Position numbers and translations under genes: made by a program. A stretch of DNA of 64,000 nt from an uncultured Bacteroidales bacterium (lineage in GTDB: Bacteria; Bacteroidota; Bacteroidia; Bacteroidales; Muribaculaceae), in assembly GCA_902776435.1 (NCBI GenBank), contig CACYQB010000011.1, positions 62,001-126,000 of the forward strand, given 5' to 3'. The notes under the pieces are model-generated. The model worked only from the letters and a program-made list of their open reading frames with translations, did no database searches and was not told where the DNA came from. Below, one piece after another: positions 17,279 to 26,082 of the stretch (its first letter is position 1; each line of letters begins with the position of its first letter).

Positions 17279-17308
17279 CAAAATTACTCATTTATTTCTA
17301 CCTGACAA
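17279..17308 (-). promoter_or_regulatory. Promoter of the TonB receptor operon
   Basis: Minus-strand TTG (17308-17306), a 19-base spacer and TAATTTTG (17286-17279). The sequence just upstream of the -7 box is nearly identical to that at 19097-19115 before the dockerin/anchor-J gene. Confidence 0.7.
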
Positions 17309-17342
17309 GCATGTTTCGGGTAGTTTTTATTAACAATAACAC

Positions 17343-17394
17343 AAAACCGTGACACTGAGTCACTTTTCTCACTCACGACCCGTGCCACGGTTTT
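17343..17394 (-). terminator. Hairpin terminator after the anchor-J/dockerin gene
   Basis: AAAACCGTG (17394-17386 on the minus strand) pairs with CACGGTTTT (17351-17343), with a further partial stem inside (TGAGT/ACTCA). It lies about 40 bases after the stop codon. Confidence 0.65.
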
Positions 17395-17431
17395 GCTATA
17401 GGTTATAGACGCAATTATCTGTGTTTCAGTA

Positions 17432-18868
17432 TTATAATCCGAATTTCACATCATCCAGACACCAGGTGGCATAGTTGACATCCTGGGTTGCAGAATAACG
17501 GAAACCGATGTAATAGATGCCGTCAGCCCACTGGCTCAGGTCTATCTCTCCCGACTCACACCAGTCGCCGTAACCGACGGCAGGAGCAGTGGCAAGGGCG
17601 GGATCCAGTTTCACCTTGACAGTCGCAGCACTAGGATCCAACGAATTGAGCACATACACTTCCAGTTTGCTGGTCGTGCTGCCATAAGCGTTGACCTGGG
17701 TGCGGAACGATAAGGTCTTGCTGGCGGCATGCTCGATATCAATGGCAGGCGTGATAAGCCAGGTGTCAAAAGGAGGGAAATAGCCCTTGTAACCCGTGGC
17801 AGCAGCATAGCCGTTGCCCGTGTAAAGCACCTGATACCAACTCTTGTCACCACTGACAATTATATTGGTCCAGGAGTAAGGCAGGCTGTTGTCAAAGCCC
17901 TCGTTGAGCGAGGTGACAGTATCGAAGCTGACGTCACCGCCCGTCACATCGTTGCGGTCACGCAGGAAAAGCCGCCAGGCGGTGCCATAGTGTTGAAGTA
18001 CACCCACGACATCCACCTTGCCACGAGGCAAGACGTCACCCCTGAAGTCGGCATAGTTGCTGATGCGCAGCAGCAGTGTGTTACCATTAGCGTCAACAAT
18101 CGTGCGGTTAGCGCCAGCACTAGGCCCGGCAAAAGTGGTATAACCATCGGCCTCGGCAAAAACCACGTCTTTGATGCTCACAAGAGTGCCTTGATAACGC
18201 ATCACGGTGGCCGCATCTTCCTTGCCGAAAATTTCGCTCAGGCTGATGGCCATGGGCTGTACCTTGGAGGGATTGGGAGTACCATTGAGCGTAACCATTT
18301 CCTGCCAGCAATTCTGGGGCAAGAAGGACACTTCCCAGAATTGACCAGGCTCATACCAGGAGGGATAGCCCACCTCCTGGTCGCCATTATACTTGCCCAC
18401 CCAGTATCCCTTGAGATTCAGGATAATATCCTGGCCGATGGGATAATCCTGATACAGATTGTTCTGGTTGATGGAGATGGGGATACCTGTCCCCGACTCA
18501 TCCATAATATACAGAGTCTTGTAGATATTGCCCGACTCGTCACTCGACACCACCCAGCCATGGATGATTTCCTTGTCGGTAATCGTGTCGACATAGTTGC
18601 GGGCATCCTGCCAGTGCTTGGCTTTGAACTCCGCAATGGTCATGTTTGGAGCGTCATCATCTTCGGGCACATATTCACCCAGCACGACACCAATCAGCAG
18701 ATTGATGTCCGCGACATTCACCTCTCCGTCATGATTGAGATCACCAAACGGATAATTACCTCTCGTCACTTGATACTTTTCCTGAACAGGCAGCGACTGA
18801 GCACGAGTTGACAAGGCTACCAGGCAGCACATTGCCAACACAACAAAAAAATGAGTTTTACTGAACAT
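17432..18868 (-). CDS. Secreted protein with N-terminal dockerin-like loop and choice-of-anchor J domain
   Basis: I place the start at the ATG at 18868 because the frame upstream begins only with TTG and the signal peptide (MFSKTHFFVVLAMCCLVALS) fits there; 478 residues. After cleavage near TRAQ comes a dockerin-like loop, DLNHDGEVNVADINLLIG, unusually at the N-terminus. Residues about 75-310 resemble the DUF5689 OB-like domain (IIHGWVVSSDESGNIYKTLYI, RYQGTLVSIKDVVF). The C-terminal part (SLNEGFDNSLPYSW, DTWLITPAIDI, WCLDDVKFG) is a choice-of-anchor J / cleaved-adhesin domain. Likely a surface or secreted binding protein or remnant of an endonuclease-like architecture; no catalytic residues stand out. 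Confidence 0.75.
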   Translation of the reverse strand: MFSKTHFFVVLAMCCLVALSTRAQSLPVQEKYQVTRGNYPFGDLNHDGEVNVADINLLIGVVLGEYVPEDDDAPNMTIAEFKAKHWQDARNYVDTITDKEIIHGWVVSSDESGNIYKTLYIMDESGTGIPISINQNNLYQDYPIGQDIILNLKGYWVGKYNGDQEVGYPSWYEPGQFWEVSFLPQNCWQEMVTLNGTPNPSKVQPMAISLSEIFGKEDAATVMRYQGTLVSIKDVVFAEADGYTTFAGPSAGANRTIVDANGNTLLLRISNYADFRGDVLPRGKVDVVGVLQHYGTAWRLFLRDRNDVTGGDVSFDTVTSLNEGFDNSLPYSWTNIIVSGDKSWYQVLYTGNGYAAATGYKGYFPPFDTWLITPAIDIEHAASKTLSFRTQVNAYGSTTSKLEVYVLNSLDPSAATVKVKLDPALATAPAVGYGDWCESGEIDLSQWADGIYYIGFRYSATQDVNYATWCLDDVKFGL

Positions 18869-18933
18869 AATTAATAAATTAAAAAACAAAATATAACAAC
18901 AATTGTGGAGTTATCTTCTTTCCTAAAACAAGT

Positions 18934-19018
18934 TGCGCCACACGAGGGATTTTCTCCTTACTCATGCAGCGCAGCTAGTGCTCACAACATCGCATACCAT
19001 CGGCCGATGAAACCCCTC
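18934..19018 (-). promoter_or_regulatory. Structured 5' leader of the anchor-J/dockerin gene
   Basis: Minus-strand TGCGCTGCATGAG (18973-18961) pairs over 13 positions with CTCGTGTGGCGCA (18946-18934), using only Watson-Crick and G-U pairs. GAGGGGTTTCA (19018-19008) lies upstream, like AGAGGGGTATCA in the receptor leader. The shared pieces are GAGGGGTnTCA, GCGCT and TGTGGCGC; the rest differs. The surrounding 380-base gap down to ruvC holds the promoter at 19097 and an A/C-rich stretch near 19110-19225. Confidence 0.55.
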
Positions 19019-19096
19019 AGGGTCACCGCCCGTTTTTATTATTAAAAATGGTAAGCTATGAGTTTGTTTTGACATCGTTTACAGTTAATTTGCCCA

Positions 19097-19104
19097 CAAA
19101 AGTA
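19097..19104 (-). promoter_or_regulatory. -7 promoter box of the anchor-J/dockerin gene
   Basis: Minus-strand TACTTTTG matches TAnnTTTG. A good -33 TTG at the normal spacing is not visible. The leader would be about 220 bases. Confidence 0.5.
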
Positions 19105-19250
19105 CTCATTTACTTCAACTTATCCACCACCTCAAGCCCACAACCACCAAATAATATATTTTTTTAACATCCATTAGGTTCCATTCACCCAATCCCAATC
19201 CACCCCTCCACAAATACACCAAAAAACAGGCCTATCTAGGCCTGTTCAAT

Positions 19251-19817
19251 TCATTTCTTCACCCGATCGGGATGCTGGGCGATAAAAGATTTCCAGGATT
19301 TCGTACCCTTGCCCGTGAAGGGCTTGTTGCGCTCGTAGAAGTGGCACAGGGCGGCCGCCAGGGCGTCGGTAGCGTCGAGCAGGGCGGGCATCTGGCTCTC
19401 GTCGATGCCCAGTGTGCGCTGCAGCATCATCGCCACCTGTTCCTTGCTGGCAGCACCATTGCCGGTGATGGCCATCTTGATTTTGCGGGGTTCATATTCG
19501 GTGATGGGAATCTCGCGGTTGAGGGCAGCGACCATCGCCACCCCCTGGGCACGGCCCAACTTGAGCATCGACTGCACGTTCTTTCCGTAGAACGGCGCCT
19601 CGATAGCCATCTCGTCAGGCAGATACTCCCCGATGACGCCACTCACACGCTCATAGATGTGCCGCAGCCTCATGTAATGGTCCTCCATGCGGCTCAACTG
19701 CAGCACGCCCATGACAATGAGTTCCGGCTTCTTGCCGTTCACGCCCAGCAAGGCATAGCCCATGACGTTAGTGCCCGGGTCGATGCCGATGATGATATTC
19801 TCGTACTGCTTCTCCAT
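19251..19817 (-). CDS. ruvC: Crossover junction endodeoxyribonuclease RuvC
   Basis: RuvC resolves Holliday junctions by symmetric cuts, working with RuvAB. The catalytic acidic residues are visible: IGIDPGTN near the N-terminus, [10 protein letters not shown] in the middle and [14 protein letters not shown] near the end. The open frame extends to a GTG at 19841, but the promoter box TACCTTTG occupies 19837-19830, so translation must begin at ATG 19820 or 19817; the MEKQYEN start gives 188 residues, normal for the family. The leader is then only a few bases or absent. No ruvA or ruvB is nearby. Confidence 0.95.
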   Translation of the reverse strand: MEKQYENIIIGIDPGTNVMGYALLGVNGKKPELIVMGVLQLSRMEDHYMRLRHIYERVSGVIGEYLPDEMAIEAPFYGKNVQSMLKLGRAQGVAMVAALNREIPITEYEPRKIKMAITGNGAASKEQVAMMLQRTLGIDESQMPALLDATDALAAALCHFYERNKPFTGKGTKSWKSFIAQHPDRVKK

Positions 19818-19829
19818 CATTTCTGTCAG

Positions 19830-19860
19830 CAAAGGTAGCACATTTCCCCCACCCCTACAA
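19830..19860 (-). promoter_or_regulatory. Promoter of ruvC
   Basis: Minus-strand TTG (19860-19858), 20-base spacer, TACCTTTG (19837-19830). It overlaps the upstream part of the open frame and so fixes the start codon. Confidence 0.8.
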
Positions 19861-19861
19861 C

Positions 19862-19903
19862 AAAAAAAACGCCCACCGCTTGACGATAGGCGCTTTTTCT
19901 TTG
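19862..19903 (-). terminator. Terminator of the large amylase gene
   Basis: Minus-strand AAAAGCGCC pairs with GGCGTTTTT (one G-U wobble) and is followed by more T. It begins right after the amylase stop codon and abuts the ruvC promoter. Confidence 0.75.
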
Positions 19904-19913
19904 GTTATCTGGA

Positions 19914-22900
19914 TTACCAGTGGCTGGAGAGCAGGTAGTCGATGAGGACTGTAACATCATCAATCTTGATGACACCGTCCAGATCACAGTCTGCATTGGC
20001 CACGCTGATGGGAGCAGCATTGCCGCTCAACAGGTAGTCGATCAGGGCGGTAACGTCAGCGATATTGATGATGCCGTCCTTGTCCACGTCACCACGAACC
20101 ACGGGATCGGGCTCGGTCCACTTCTCGACCACGAGGATGCCCTGGCTCAAGTAGAGCGTCAGGTTGTACTTGCCCACAGCAATCTTAAAGGAGTTCTCAC
20201 CGGGAATCACAGTCAGGTTGGTGCCCAAGCGAGGCTCATTGATGAGGAAGTTGTTGCTGGTGGCGCCCATGCGGTCACCGGCAATGTCATTCCAGGTGCT
20301 GCCCAATGACTTGGAGAAGCTGAAGTAGCTGTAACCGCCGTAGGGGTCAACGAAGCTGATGGTAGCGGTATATTTCTCGCCATTGGTGGTCGTCATCTCA
20401 AAGCCGTTGTCGGGAGCCCAACCGGTAGAATTGATGTTACCCAGCACATAGACCTTGTCGAAGCTGGCTGCACCAGCGCCGGCATATTTCTCGGTCACGT
20501 CGAGGTAAGTGTCGGCTGGCTTGTAGCCGTAGGTCTCCAGGTCGCTGTTAGGATAGAGGAAGAAAGCATCACGGCTCACGTGGATGATTGCCGTCTGGTT
20601 CTCGAAGCCGCCATCGCCATTGTTGAAGATGACATCCACCTCGGGAGCATCCACATGCAGGCAATACCACTCGATGTCGTTGATGGTCACCTTGTCGAGG
20701 CTGCTGATGGCCTTGCCGGGCCAGCTGCTGCCCGTCACACTGCCCTCACTGGTCCAAGCCCAGATGTAAGCCTTGGTGGTCGAGGTCTTGACATAGACGT
20801 TAATGCCGGTTGTGGCCGTCTCGGTGATGGTGTAGATGTAGCTCTCGACGTTCTCGACCTGGTCGCCATTGAGGACGCCCACCTTGAGGGTGGTGTTCTC
20901 GGTGAAGGTCATCGGCGTCGAGGTGGTGATGGTTGCGCTAGCCAGCGTGGGATCACTGCCGTCGGTGGTGTAAACGAGCGTCGTACCGTTAGCGCTGGGA
21001 GCAACGTTAAGAGCCACGCTGCCCACATAGTTACCAGAGGCCTTGCTCACCACGGGATAACCCAGGATGCGGCCATCCTTGCCCACGTGCTGCCAGTCGA
21101 TGCCGTTGCTGATGTACAGGTTGTAGCCGTCACCGCCCTGAACGAGGGTGTAGCCCGAGGGTGCGCCGTTGAATACGGCACCACCCAACTGCAGATACAG
21201 GTTACCACGGGTACCCTGGGTCTCCAGGATATAACCGCCGCTGCTCTCCTGCTGGGTAAGGATAGCACTCTGGTTGTGGACACCAGCCGCACGGCGAGCC
21301 TTGATACAGTTGTTGATTTCCTCGGTATAAACCAGATAGTGCTTGTAGAAGATACACGGTGTGCCGGGCATCGCCAGGATAAAGGCGTTGGCAGGCATGA
21401 TGTTGGTCTTCAAGCAGTCATAGTTGGTGTTTTGGCCCGTGTCGTGGTTATCGACGAAGGTCACCGAGTAACGCTGATAGTTGGGATCAGCGGCAAGGCC
21501 CTTGTCATTGAGGGCGCTCCAGTTGCCGCTGGAGAAGGCGCTCTGCAACGGATACTTCAACGCAAAGTCAAACACAGCGGTCTGGATGCGGTCGTCCTGC
21601 TTGGTTTCATTCAGCCACCAGCGCAGGGTCTCGGCATTGCCGTCCCAATATTCACCCACCGAGAAAGTGGGCTGGCTGGCCTTGTTGTACAGGCCCACGT
21701 AGTAGCCTGCATAGCCCTTACACATGTCATAACGGAAACCGTCGTAACCCAGCTCGTCGATGAGGTACTTCTGATAGGTCTTGACGTTCTTCTGCACATT
21801 GGCGCTGGTGTGGTCCAGGTCACGGCTGCCGTCAAAGTCCTCGCCCTCGTCGGCAGCACCCGTTGCGGCATAGCCGGCGCCGGCACACTCGTCGGTGCGG
21901 CAGATGTCGGCCAGCGACCAAGTCATGCTGTACTCCTCACCGGTCACGGGGCCGGTCACGGTCTCTTCAGCGAAGTCCACCCAACTGCTCTTGCCACTCT
22001 TGTGGTTGATGACCATATCCATCATCACACTGGTGTTGTGGTTATGGAAAGTGGTGATCATGTCACGCAACTGGCTCTCGGTACCGAAGCAGGTGTTGTG
22101 CTTCAACCAATAGACGGGCATGTAACCCATGCTCTCGGCGGTGCCGTAGGGGTCAACGCTACCTGAGTTGGGAATCCAGATCAAGTCAAAATACTGACCC
22201 AGCTCTTGGGCCTGGTCGGACAGGGTGTTCCACTTGGTGGCCTTATAGCTGTCCCAGTAGAAGCCCTGCAGCATCACGCCGCCATACATTGCGGGCCAAC
22301 CCTTGCCGGAAACGGGACCGCCACCGCCTTCACGCGTGATGACACACGTGCGGTTGTTCAGGTTCACCGTGATGTTGTAAGTACCAGCGGGGATACGGAA
22401 CGCTACATCGACGTTTACACCGTAATCATTCAACTGAATCGTTTGACCCAGCATCGAAGAGGTTACCCAGAAGTCGGTGCCCTCATCGGCAACGGGCGTC
22501 AAGCGATAGGAGGCGATGCTGGCCCAATCCTCAGGATCATCGGCCAACTTGGTAGAGAACGAGAAGTAGCTCACATTGGCGTCCTCCTCGCTGTGCTCGC
22601 CGTTAAAGGTCACCTGGGCACTGTACAAGCCCGTAGAGGCGTCCTTAGCCATAGCCACGCCCACATTGGGAGCCCATGAGTGGCCTTCGGCCTCACCCAG
22701 GATGAACAGGTCTCCACTGGGCTGCGGGCCGGGGGTGTCACCCTCTTTCTCAACAATCAGGTAACCGCCTGCCAGGCTTGCGGTGAACTTCCACGTGCCA
22801 GCGGGAATCTTAAAGGCGGTGCTACCCTTCTGCAACGGCATCTGGATATCCTCCGTCACCAGGTAGTCCTCGGTACCGGTAGCGCCATAGCGGTAGTTGG

Positions 22901-23522
22901 CGATGGCATCCCAGTCACCTGAAGCTACCGAGACTTGGGTTGTGAACGAGAAGTAGCTGTAGCCCTCGTTCTCGCCCTGGGTGGTCACCGTGGCAGTGAA
23001 TACGCCTGAGGAGGGGTTATAGTCCATAGGCACGCCAATGCTGGGATCCCAGCTATTGCCGTTAACCTCGCCCAGGATGTAGAGATTGTTTGAAACAACG
23101 GGGCCGTCACCTTCTTCAGTAATCTTGAAGCGTTTGTTGATCGTGTCGAACGTGAAAACATAGTTCGAACCGTCACCAGTAAAGGCATAGGCACCTGAAG
23201 AGGTCTTCTGGGTTGTAATCCACGTGTCGGCAGACACTTCCTGGTCAGCATTGTTCGGACCATAACGGTAGTTGCTGTTGAACGTGTCCCAACCAGCGTT
23301 ATCGTTTGATGGAGCCAATGCTTCACCGAACACAAAATACACCTTACCACTGATGGTGGCCGTGTAATTGTAGGTTCCGTCAGCCTTAGCAGTCATCGAA
23401 ACGCCGCCAGCAGGATTCCAACCGCCAAACGGATTGTCGCCCACGATATACATCTGGGCGCTGACTTGCAGCGTCAGCATCGACACCACAAGTGCAAGAA
23501 ACAGTGTAAGCGTTTTTTTCAT
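19914..23522 (-). CDS. Large secreted alpha-amylase (GH13) with SusE/SusF-like starch-binding modules and dockerin-like tail
   Basis: The start is at ATG 23522 (MKKTLTLFLALVV signal peptide); the open frame upstream overlaps the promoter. Of 1202 residues, about 25-400 hold three SusE/SusF-like modules with the theme (Y/F)I(V/L)G(D/E)...W.P..GV.M and Y(S)YFSF. The GH13 domain follows (about 410-850): MDMVINH (region I, about 502), GFRYDMCKG with the nucleophile Asp (about 597), SVGEYWDG with the acid/base Glu (about 622) and VDNHDTG (about 691). Then come a chitobiase-like beta module, a TWSSWPGK-type starch-binding module, a fourth SusE-like module (about 1020-1135) and two dockerin-like loops (DVDKDGIINIADV, DCDLDGVIKIDDV). 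It should degrade starch at the cell surface or outside. All catalytic residues are present. Confidence 0.92.
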   Translation of the reverse strand: MKKTLTLFLALVVSMLTLQVSAQMYIVGDNPFGGWNPAGGVSMTAKADGTYNYTATISGKVYFVFGEALAPSNDNAGWDTFNSNYRYGPNNADQEVSADTWITTQKTSSGAYAFTGDGSNYVFTFDTINKRFKITEEGDGPVVSNNLYILGEVNGNSWDPSIGVPMDYNPSSGVFTATVTTQGENEGYSYFSFTTQVSVASGDWDAIANYRYGATGTEDYLVTEDIQMPLQKGSTAFKIPAGTWKFTASLAGGYLIVEKEGDTPGPQPSGDLFILGEAEGHSWAPNVGVAMAKDASTGLYSAQVTFNGEHSEEDANVSYFSFSTKLADDPEDWASIASYRLTPVADEGTDFWVTSSMLGQTIQLNDYGVNVDVAFRIPAGTYNITVNLNNRTCVITREGGGGPVSGKGWPAMYGGVMLQGFYWDSYKATKWNTLSDQAQELGQYFDLIWIPNSGSVDPYGTAESMGYMPVYWLKHNTCFGTESQLRDMITTFHNHNTSVMMDMVINHKSGKSSWVDFAEETVTGPVTGEEYSMTWSLADICRTDECAGAGYAATGAADEGEDFDGSRDLDHTSANVQKNVKTYQKYLIDELGYDGFRYDMCKGYAGYYVGLYNKASQPTFSVGEYWDGNAETLRWWLNETKQDDRIQTAVFDFALKYPLQSAFSSGNWSALNDKGLAADPNYQRYSVTFVDNHDTGQNTNYDCLKTNIMPANAFILAMPGTPCIFYKHYLVYTEEINNCIKARRAAGVHNQSAILTQQESSGGYILETQGTRGNLYLQLGGAVFNGAPSGYTLVQGGDGYNLYISNGIDWQHVGKDGRILGYPVVSKASGNYVGSVALNVAPSANGTTLVYTTDGSDPTLASATITTSTPMTFTENTTLKVGVLNGDQVENVESYIYTITETATTGINVYVKTSTTKAYIWAWTSEGSVTGSSWPGKAISSLDKVTINDIEWYCLHVDAPEVDVIFNNGDGGFENQTAIIHVSRDAFFLYPNSDLETYGYKPADTYLDVTEKYAGAGAASFDKVYVLGNINSTGWAPDNGFEMTTTNGEKYTATISFVDPYGGYSYFSFSKSLGSTWNDIAGDRMGATSNNFLINEPRLGTNLTVIPGENSFKIAVGKYNLTLYLSQGILVVEKWTEPDPVVRGDVDKDGIINIADVTALIDYLLSGNAAPISVANADCDLDGVIKIDDVTVLIDYLLSSHW

Positions 23523-23612
23523 AATGAATACTTTTTTAGAGTTATAATAGAATTGTTGGTTATTCAGATGGCGGCAGACCCCTCGGGCCTGAAATGAAAA
23601 TCTTTGTGTCTC

Positions 23613-23620
23613 CAAAATTA
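23613..23620 (-). promoter_or_regulatory. -7 promoter box of the large amylase
   Basis: Minus-strand TAATTTTG, with the same flanking ACTG/ACTC context as the receptor promoter. The leader would be about 85 bases and includes CCCGAGGGGTCTG. No strong -33 box is seen. Confidence 0.5.
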
Positions 23621-23715
23621 CTGAATAATGCTACATTCGTAATAATAAGTAGGCCAGCCAGTAATAAAAATTCAACGCAAACGATTGCATTTCTTAAAAC
23701 TTCCCGCAAAAGAAT

Positions 23716-23723
23716 TATCTTTG
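23716..23723 (+). promoter_or_regulatory. -7 promoter box of the second BspA-like gene
   Basis: TATCTTTG lies 23 bases before the ATG at 23747, divergent from the amylase promoter. The -33 region is poor. Confidence 0.5.
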
Positions 23724-23746
23724 TGGCAGGATAAAACATTAAGGCT

Positions 23747-25984
23747 ATGAAAGTGGTTATTTCTTTACTCCTACTAATGGCGATCCTGCTGCCCGCCTCG
23801 TCCCTTGCCGACAACATCGAGCAGGACGGTATTTGCTACTCGATAAGCGGCGACACGGCCATGGTCATTCCGGGCCGTTTCCCTTATAGCGGTGATGTGG
23901 TCATCCCAACTAGCATATCACACGGCAACACGTCCTACACCGTCACCGCCATCGGCCACTCCGCCTTTCGCGACTGCTCGGAATTGAAGAGTATCTCCAT
24001 TCCCGCATCGGTCAAGACCATCAAGGAGCATGCCTTTGTCGGATGCACGGGACTCGACAGCGTGGCCATCAGCGACTTGGCCAACTGGTGTAGCATCGAC
24101 TTTGAATCCAACGCTGCCAACCCCTGCTATCATGCCCACCATCTGTTTCTGAACGGGCAGGAAATCATCGACCTGGTCGTTCCCGACTCGGCAACGATAG
24201 TCAATTCTTTTGCCTTCACAGGATGCGCGTCACTCAATAGCGTGAGCATCCCGAGCACGGTAACCGACATCGGGCTGTCGGCATTCACGGGCTGCAGTTC
24301 ACTATCTACCATCACCGTGGCGAGCGACAATCCCTCCTATGACTCTCGAGACAGCTGCAACGCCATCATCCTGACCGCATCGGGCACTCTGATTGCGGGA
24401 TGCAAGAACACTGTCATCCCCAGCACGGTCACAGCCATCGGCGGATGGGCGTTCCGCGATTGCACAGGCCTCACTGGCATTCACATCCCCAGTGAGGTGA
24501 CCGAAATCGGCATGGAAGCGTTCTACGGCTGTACCTCGCGGCTCGACGTCAACATTCCCAGCAAAGTCACTTACATCGGCTACCAGGCTTTCTACGGTTG
24601 CTCAGAACTCAGGGAAATCGCTATCCCCCGCAGCGTCAGGGCCATCTGTTCGTCGGCCTTTGAGTACTGCCCCTCGATAACAAGCATGACCGTGGCCCAG
24701 GGCAATCCCCGATATGATTCCCGCGAAGGCTGCAATGCCATCATCGAAACTGGCGAGAACACACTGATTGCCGGATGCAAGAACACCGTTATCCCCACCT
24801 CGGTTACCGCCATCGGGGACTATGCTTTTTCGGGCAGTTCGTCACTGGCAGGCATCGATATCCCGAACAGCGTGACAAGCGTGGGTGACTACGCCTTCCG
24901 TGGCTGCTCGGCATTGCGCCAGGCCGTTCTCCCCGATGGTGTCAAGAGCATAGGGGCATGTGCGTTCTTTGACTGCTCATTACTCAACCAGGTAAACATC
25001 CCGGCATCGGTAGAGAACATCGGTAGTTTCGCGTTTGAGCACTGCCCTGCTGTCTTCAGCATGACGGTGGATGCCGACAACCCCGTCTATGACTCCCGTG
25101 ACAGTTGCAACGCTATCATCGAGACGGCAACGGGCACACTGATTGCCGGGTGCATGAACACCGTCATTCCGGCCACCGTCACCGCCATCGGCGATAACGC
25201 CTTCAGCGGCTGTTTCATGCTCACCCGACTCACTATCCCCAAGTCGGTCAAGACCATCGGACATTACGCTTTCGCGGATTGCTCCTCACTGGCCGTCATT
25301 GACATTCCCAGCACTATCACGGCCATTGGTGACGCGGCCTTCGGAGGCTGCTCGGCACTGACGGGCATCGATCTGCCCAAATCGGTGACATCCATCGGCG
25401 ACTATGAGTTCTACCGCTGCACCCAACTCGCTAACGTCAAGATTCCCAATTCGGTCACATCCATCGGCACGGGGGCTTTTCGCGGTTGCTTTGCGCTCAC
25501 CGAAATTGCTATCCCCAAATCGGTCACCCGCATCGGCACGTCGGCTTTCAGCGCCTGTCCCATGCTGACCAGAATGACCGTGGCCAGCGGAAATCCCAAC
25601 TACGACTCCCGCAATGGCTGCAATGCCATCATCGAGACAGCTACAGGCACACTGATTGCAGGTTGCCAGAATACCGTCATCCCCGACGACGTGACGTCAA
25701 TCGGCTATGCTGCCTTCGATGGCTGCTCCACCCTGGAAGCCATCACCCTGCCCCGCTCCATCTCCACCATCGGCAAGAAAGCCTTCCGTGACTGCCTCGT
25801 CCTGAAAGACGTCACTAGCCTCATCACCGACCCATCGACGGCCATCATCGCTCACGACGCCTTTAAACTGACATCCGGCGACTACACCGGCCGCACCCTC
25901 CATGTGCCCGCTGATGCCGTCCCGACCTATCAATCGGCCCCCGTCTGGAGCGAATCCTTCCCCGCCATCCTCCCAATCCAGTAA
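23747..25984 (+). CDS. BspA-like leucine-rich repeat surface protein
   Basis: A 745-residue exported protein: signal peptide (MKVVISLLLLMAILLPASSLAD), then LRR_5 repeats with IGxxAFxxCxxLTxIxIPxSV throughout. Four longer cassettes interrupt the array, each reading NPxYDSRxxCNAII..T...LIAGC.NTVIP (near 24325, 24700, 25075 and 25590), a known feature of BspA-type proteins. There is no dockerin-like tail or lipobox; the C-terminus ends in a cap with TLHVPADAVPTYQSAP. Proteins of this type bind fibronectin or fibrinogen in oral Bacteroidetes; that role is inferred only by family. Higher GC than the first BspA-like gene at 4089. Confidence 0.88.
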   Translation: MKVVISLLLLMAILLPASSLADNIEQDGICYSISGDTAMVIPGRFPYSGDVVIPTSISHGNTSYTVTAIGHSAFRDCSELKSISIPASVKTIKEHAFVGCTGLDSVAISDLANWCSIDFESNAANPCYHAHHLFLNGQEIIDLVVPDSATIVNSFAFTGCASLNSVSIPSTVTDIGLSAFTGCSSLSTITVASDNPSYDSRDSCNAIILTASGTLIAGCKNTVIPSTVTAIGGWAFRDCTGLTGIHIPSEVTEIGMEAFYGCTSRLDVNIPSKVTYIGYQAFYGCSELREIAIPRSVRAICSSAFEYCPSITSMTVAQGNPRYDSREGCNAIIETGENTLIAGCKNTVIPTSVTAIGDYAFSGSSSLAGIDIPNSVTSVGDYAFRGCSALRQAVLPDGVKSIGACAFFDCSLLNQVNIPASVENIGSFAFEHCPAVFSMTVDADNPVYDSRDSCNAIIETATGTLIAGCMNTVIPATVTAIGDNAFSGCFMLTRLTIPKSVKTIGHYAFADCSSLAVIDIPSTITAIGDAAFGGCSALTGIDLPKSVTSIGDYEFYRCTQLANVKIPNSVTSIGTGAFRGCFALTEIAIPKSVTRIGTSAFSACPMLTRMTVASGNPNYDSRNGCNAIIETATGTLIAGCQNTVIPDDVTSIGYAAFDGCSTLEAITLPRSISTIGKKAFRDCLVLKDVTSLITDPSTAIIAHDAFKLTSGDYTGRTLHVPADAVPTYQSAPVWSESFPAILPIQ

Positions 25985-26053
25985 ACTGAGCGAAACTGGG
26001 CGGCTCGAAGAACAAAAAATGGATAAATCCTTTTTTATCCCCCCGACTTACAT

Positions 26054-26061
26054 TAATTTTG
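26054..26061 (+). promoter_or_regulatory. -7 promoter box of the phosphoglycolate phosphatase gene
   Basis: TAATTTTG followed by C, 22 bases before the ATG at 26083. The -33 region is only T-rich. Confidence 0.45.
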
Positions 26062-26082
26062 CAGTCATAATCGCAAACTGAC

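Noticed and set aside
19818-19841. GTG start of ruvC at 19841
   Set aside because: The promoter's -7 box occupies 19830-19837, so this codon would not be transcribed.
20580-22166. 528-codon plus-strand frame opposite the large amylase
   Set aside because: It mirrors the GH13 catalytic region, whose four conserved regions are intact on the minus strand.
23523-23615. Upstream ATG start (23615) for the large amylase
   Set aside because: It overlaps a -7 promoter box and would bury the signal peptide 31 residues inside.
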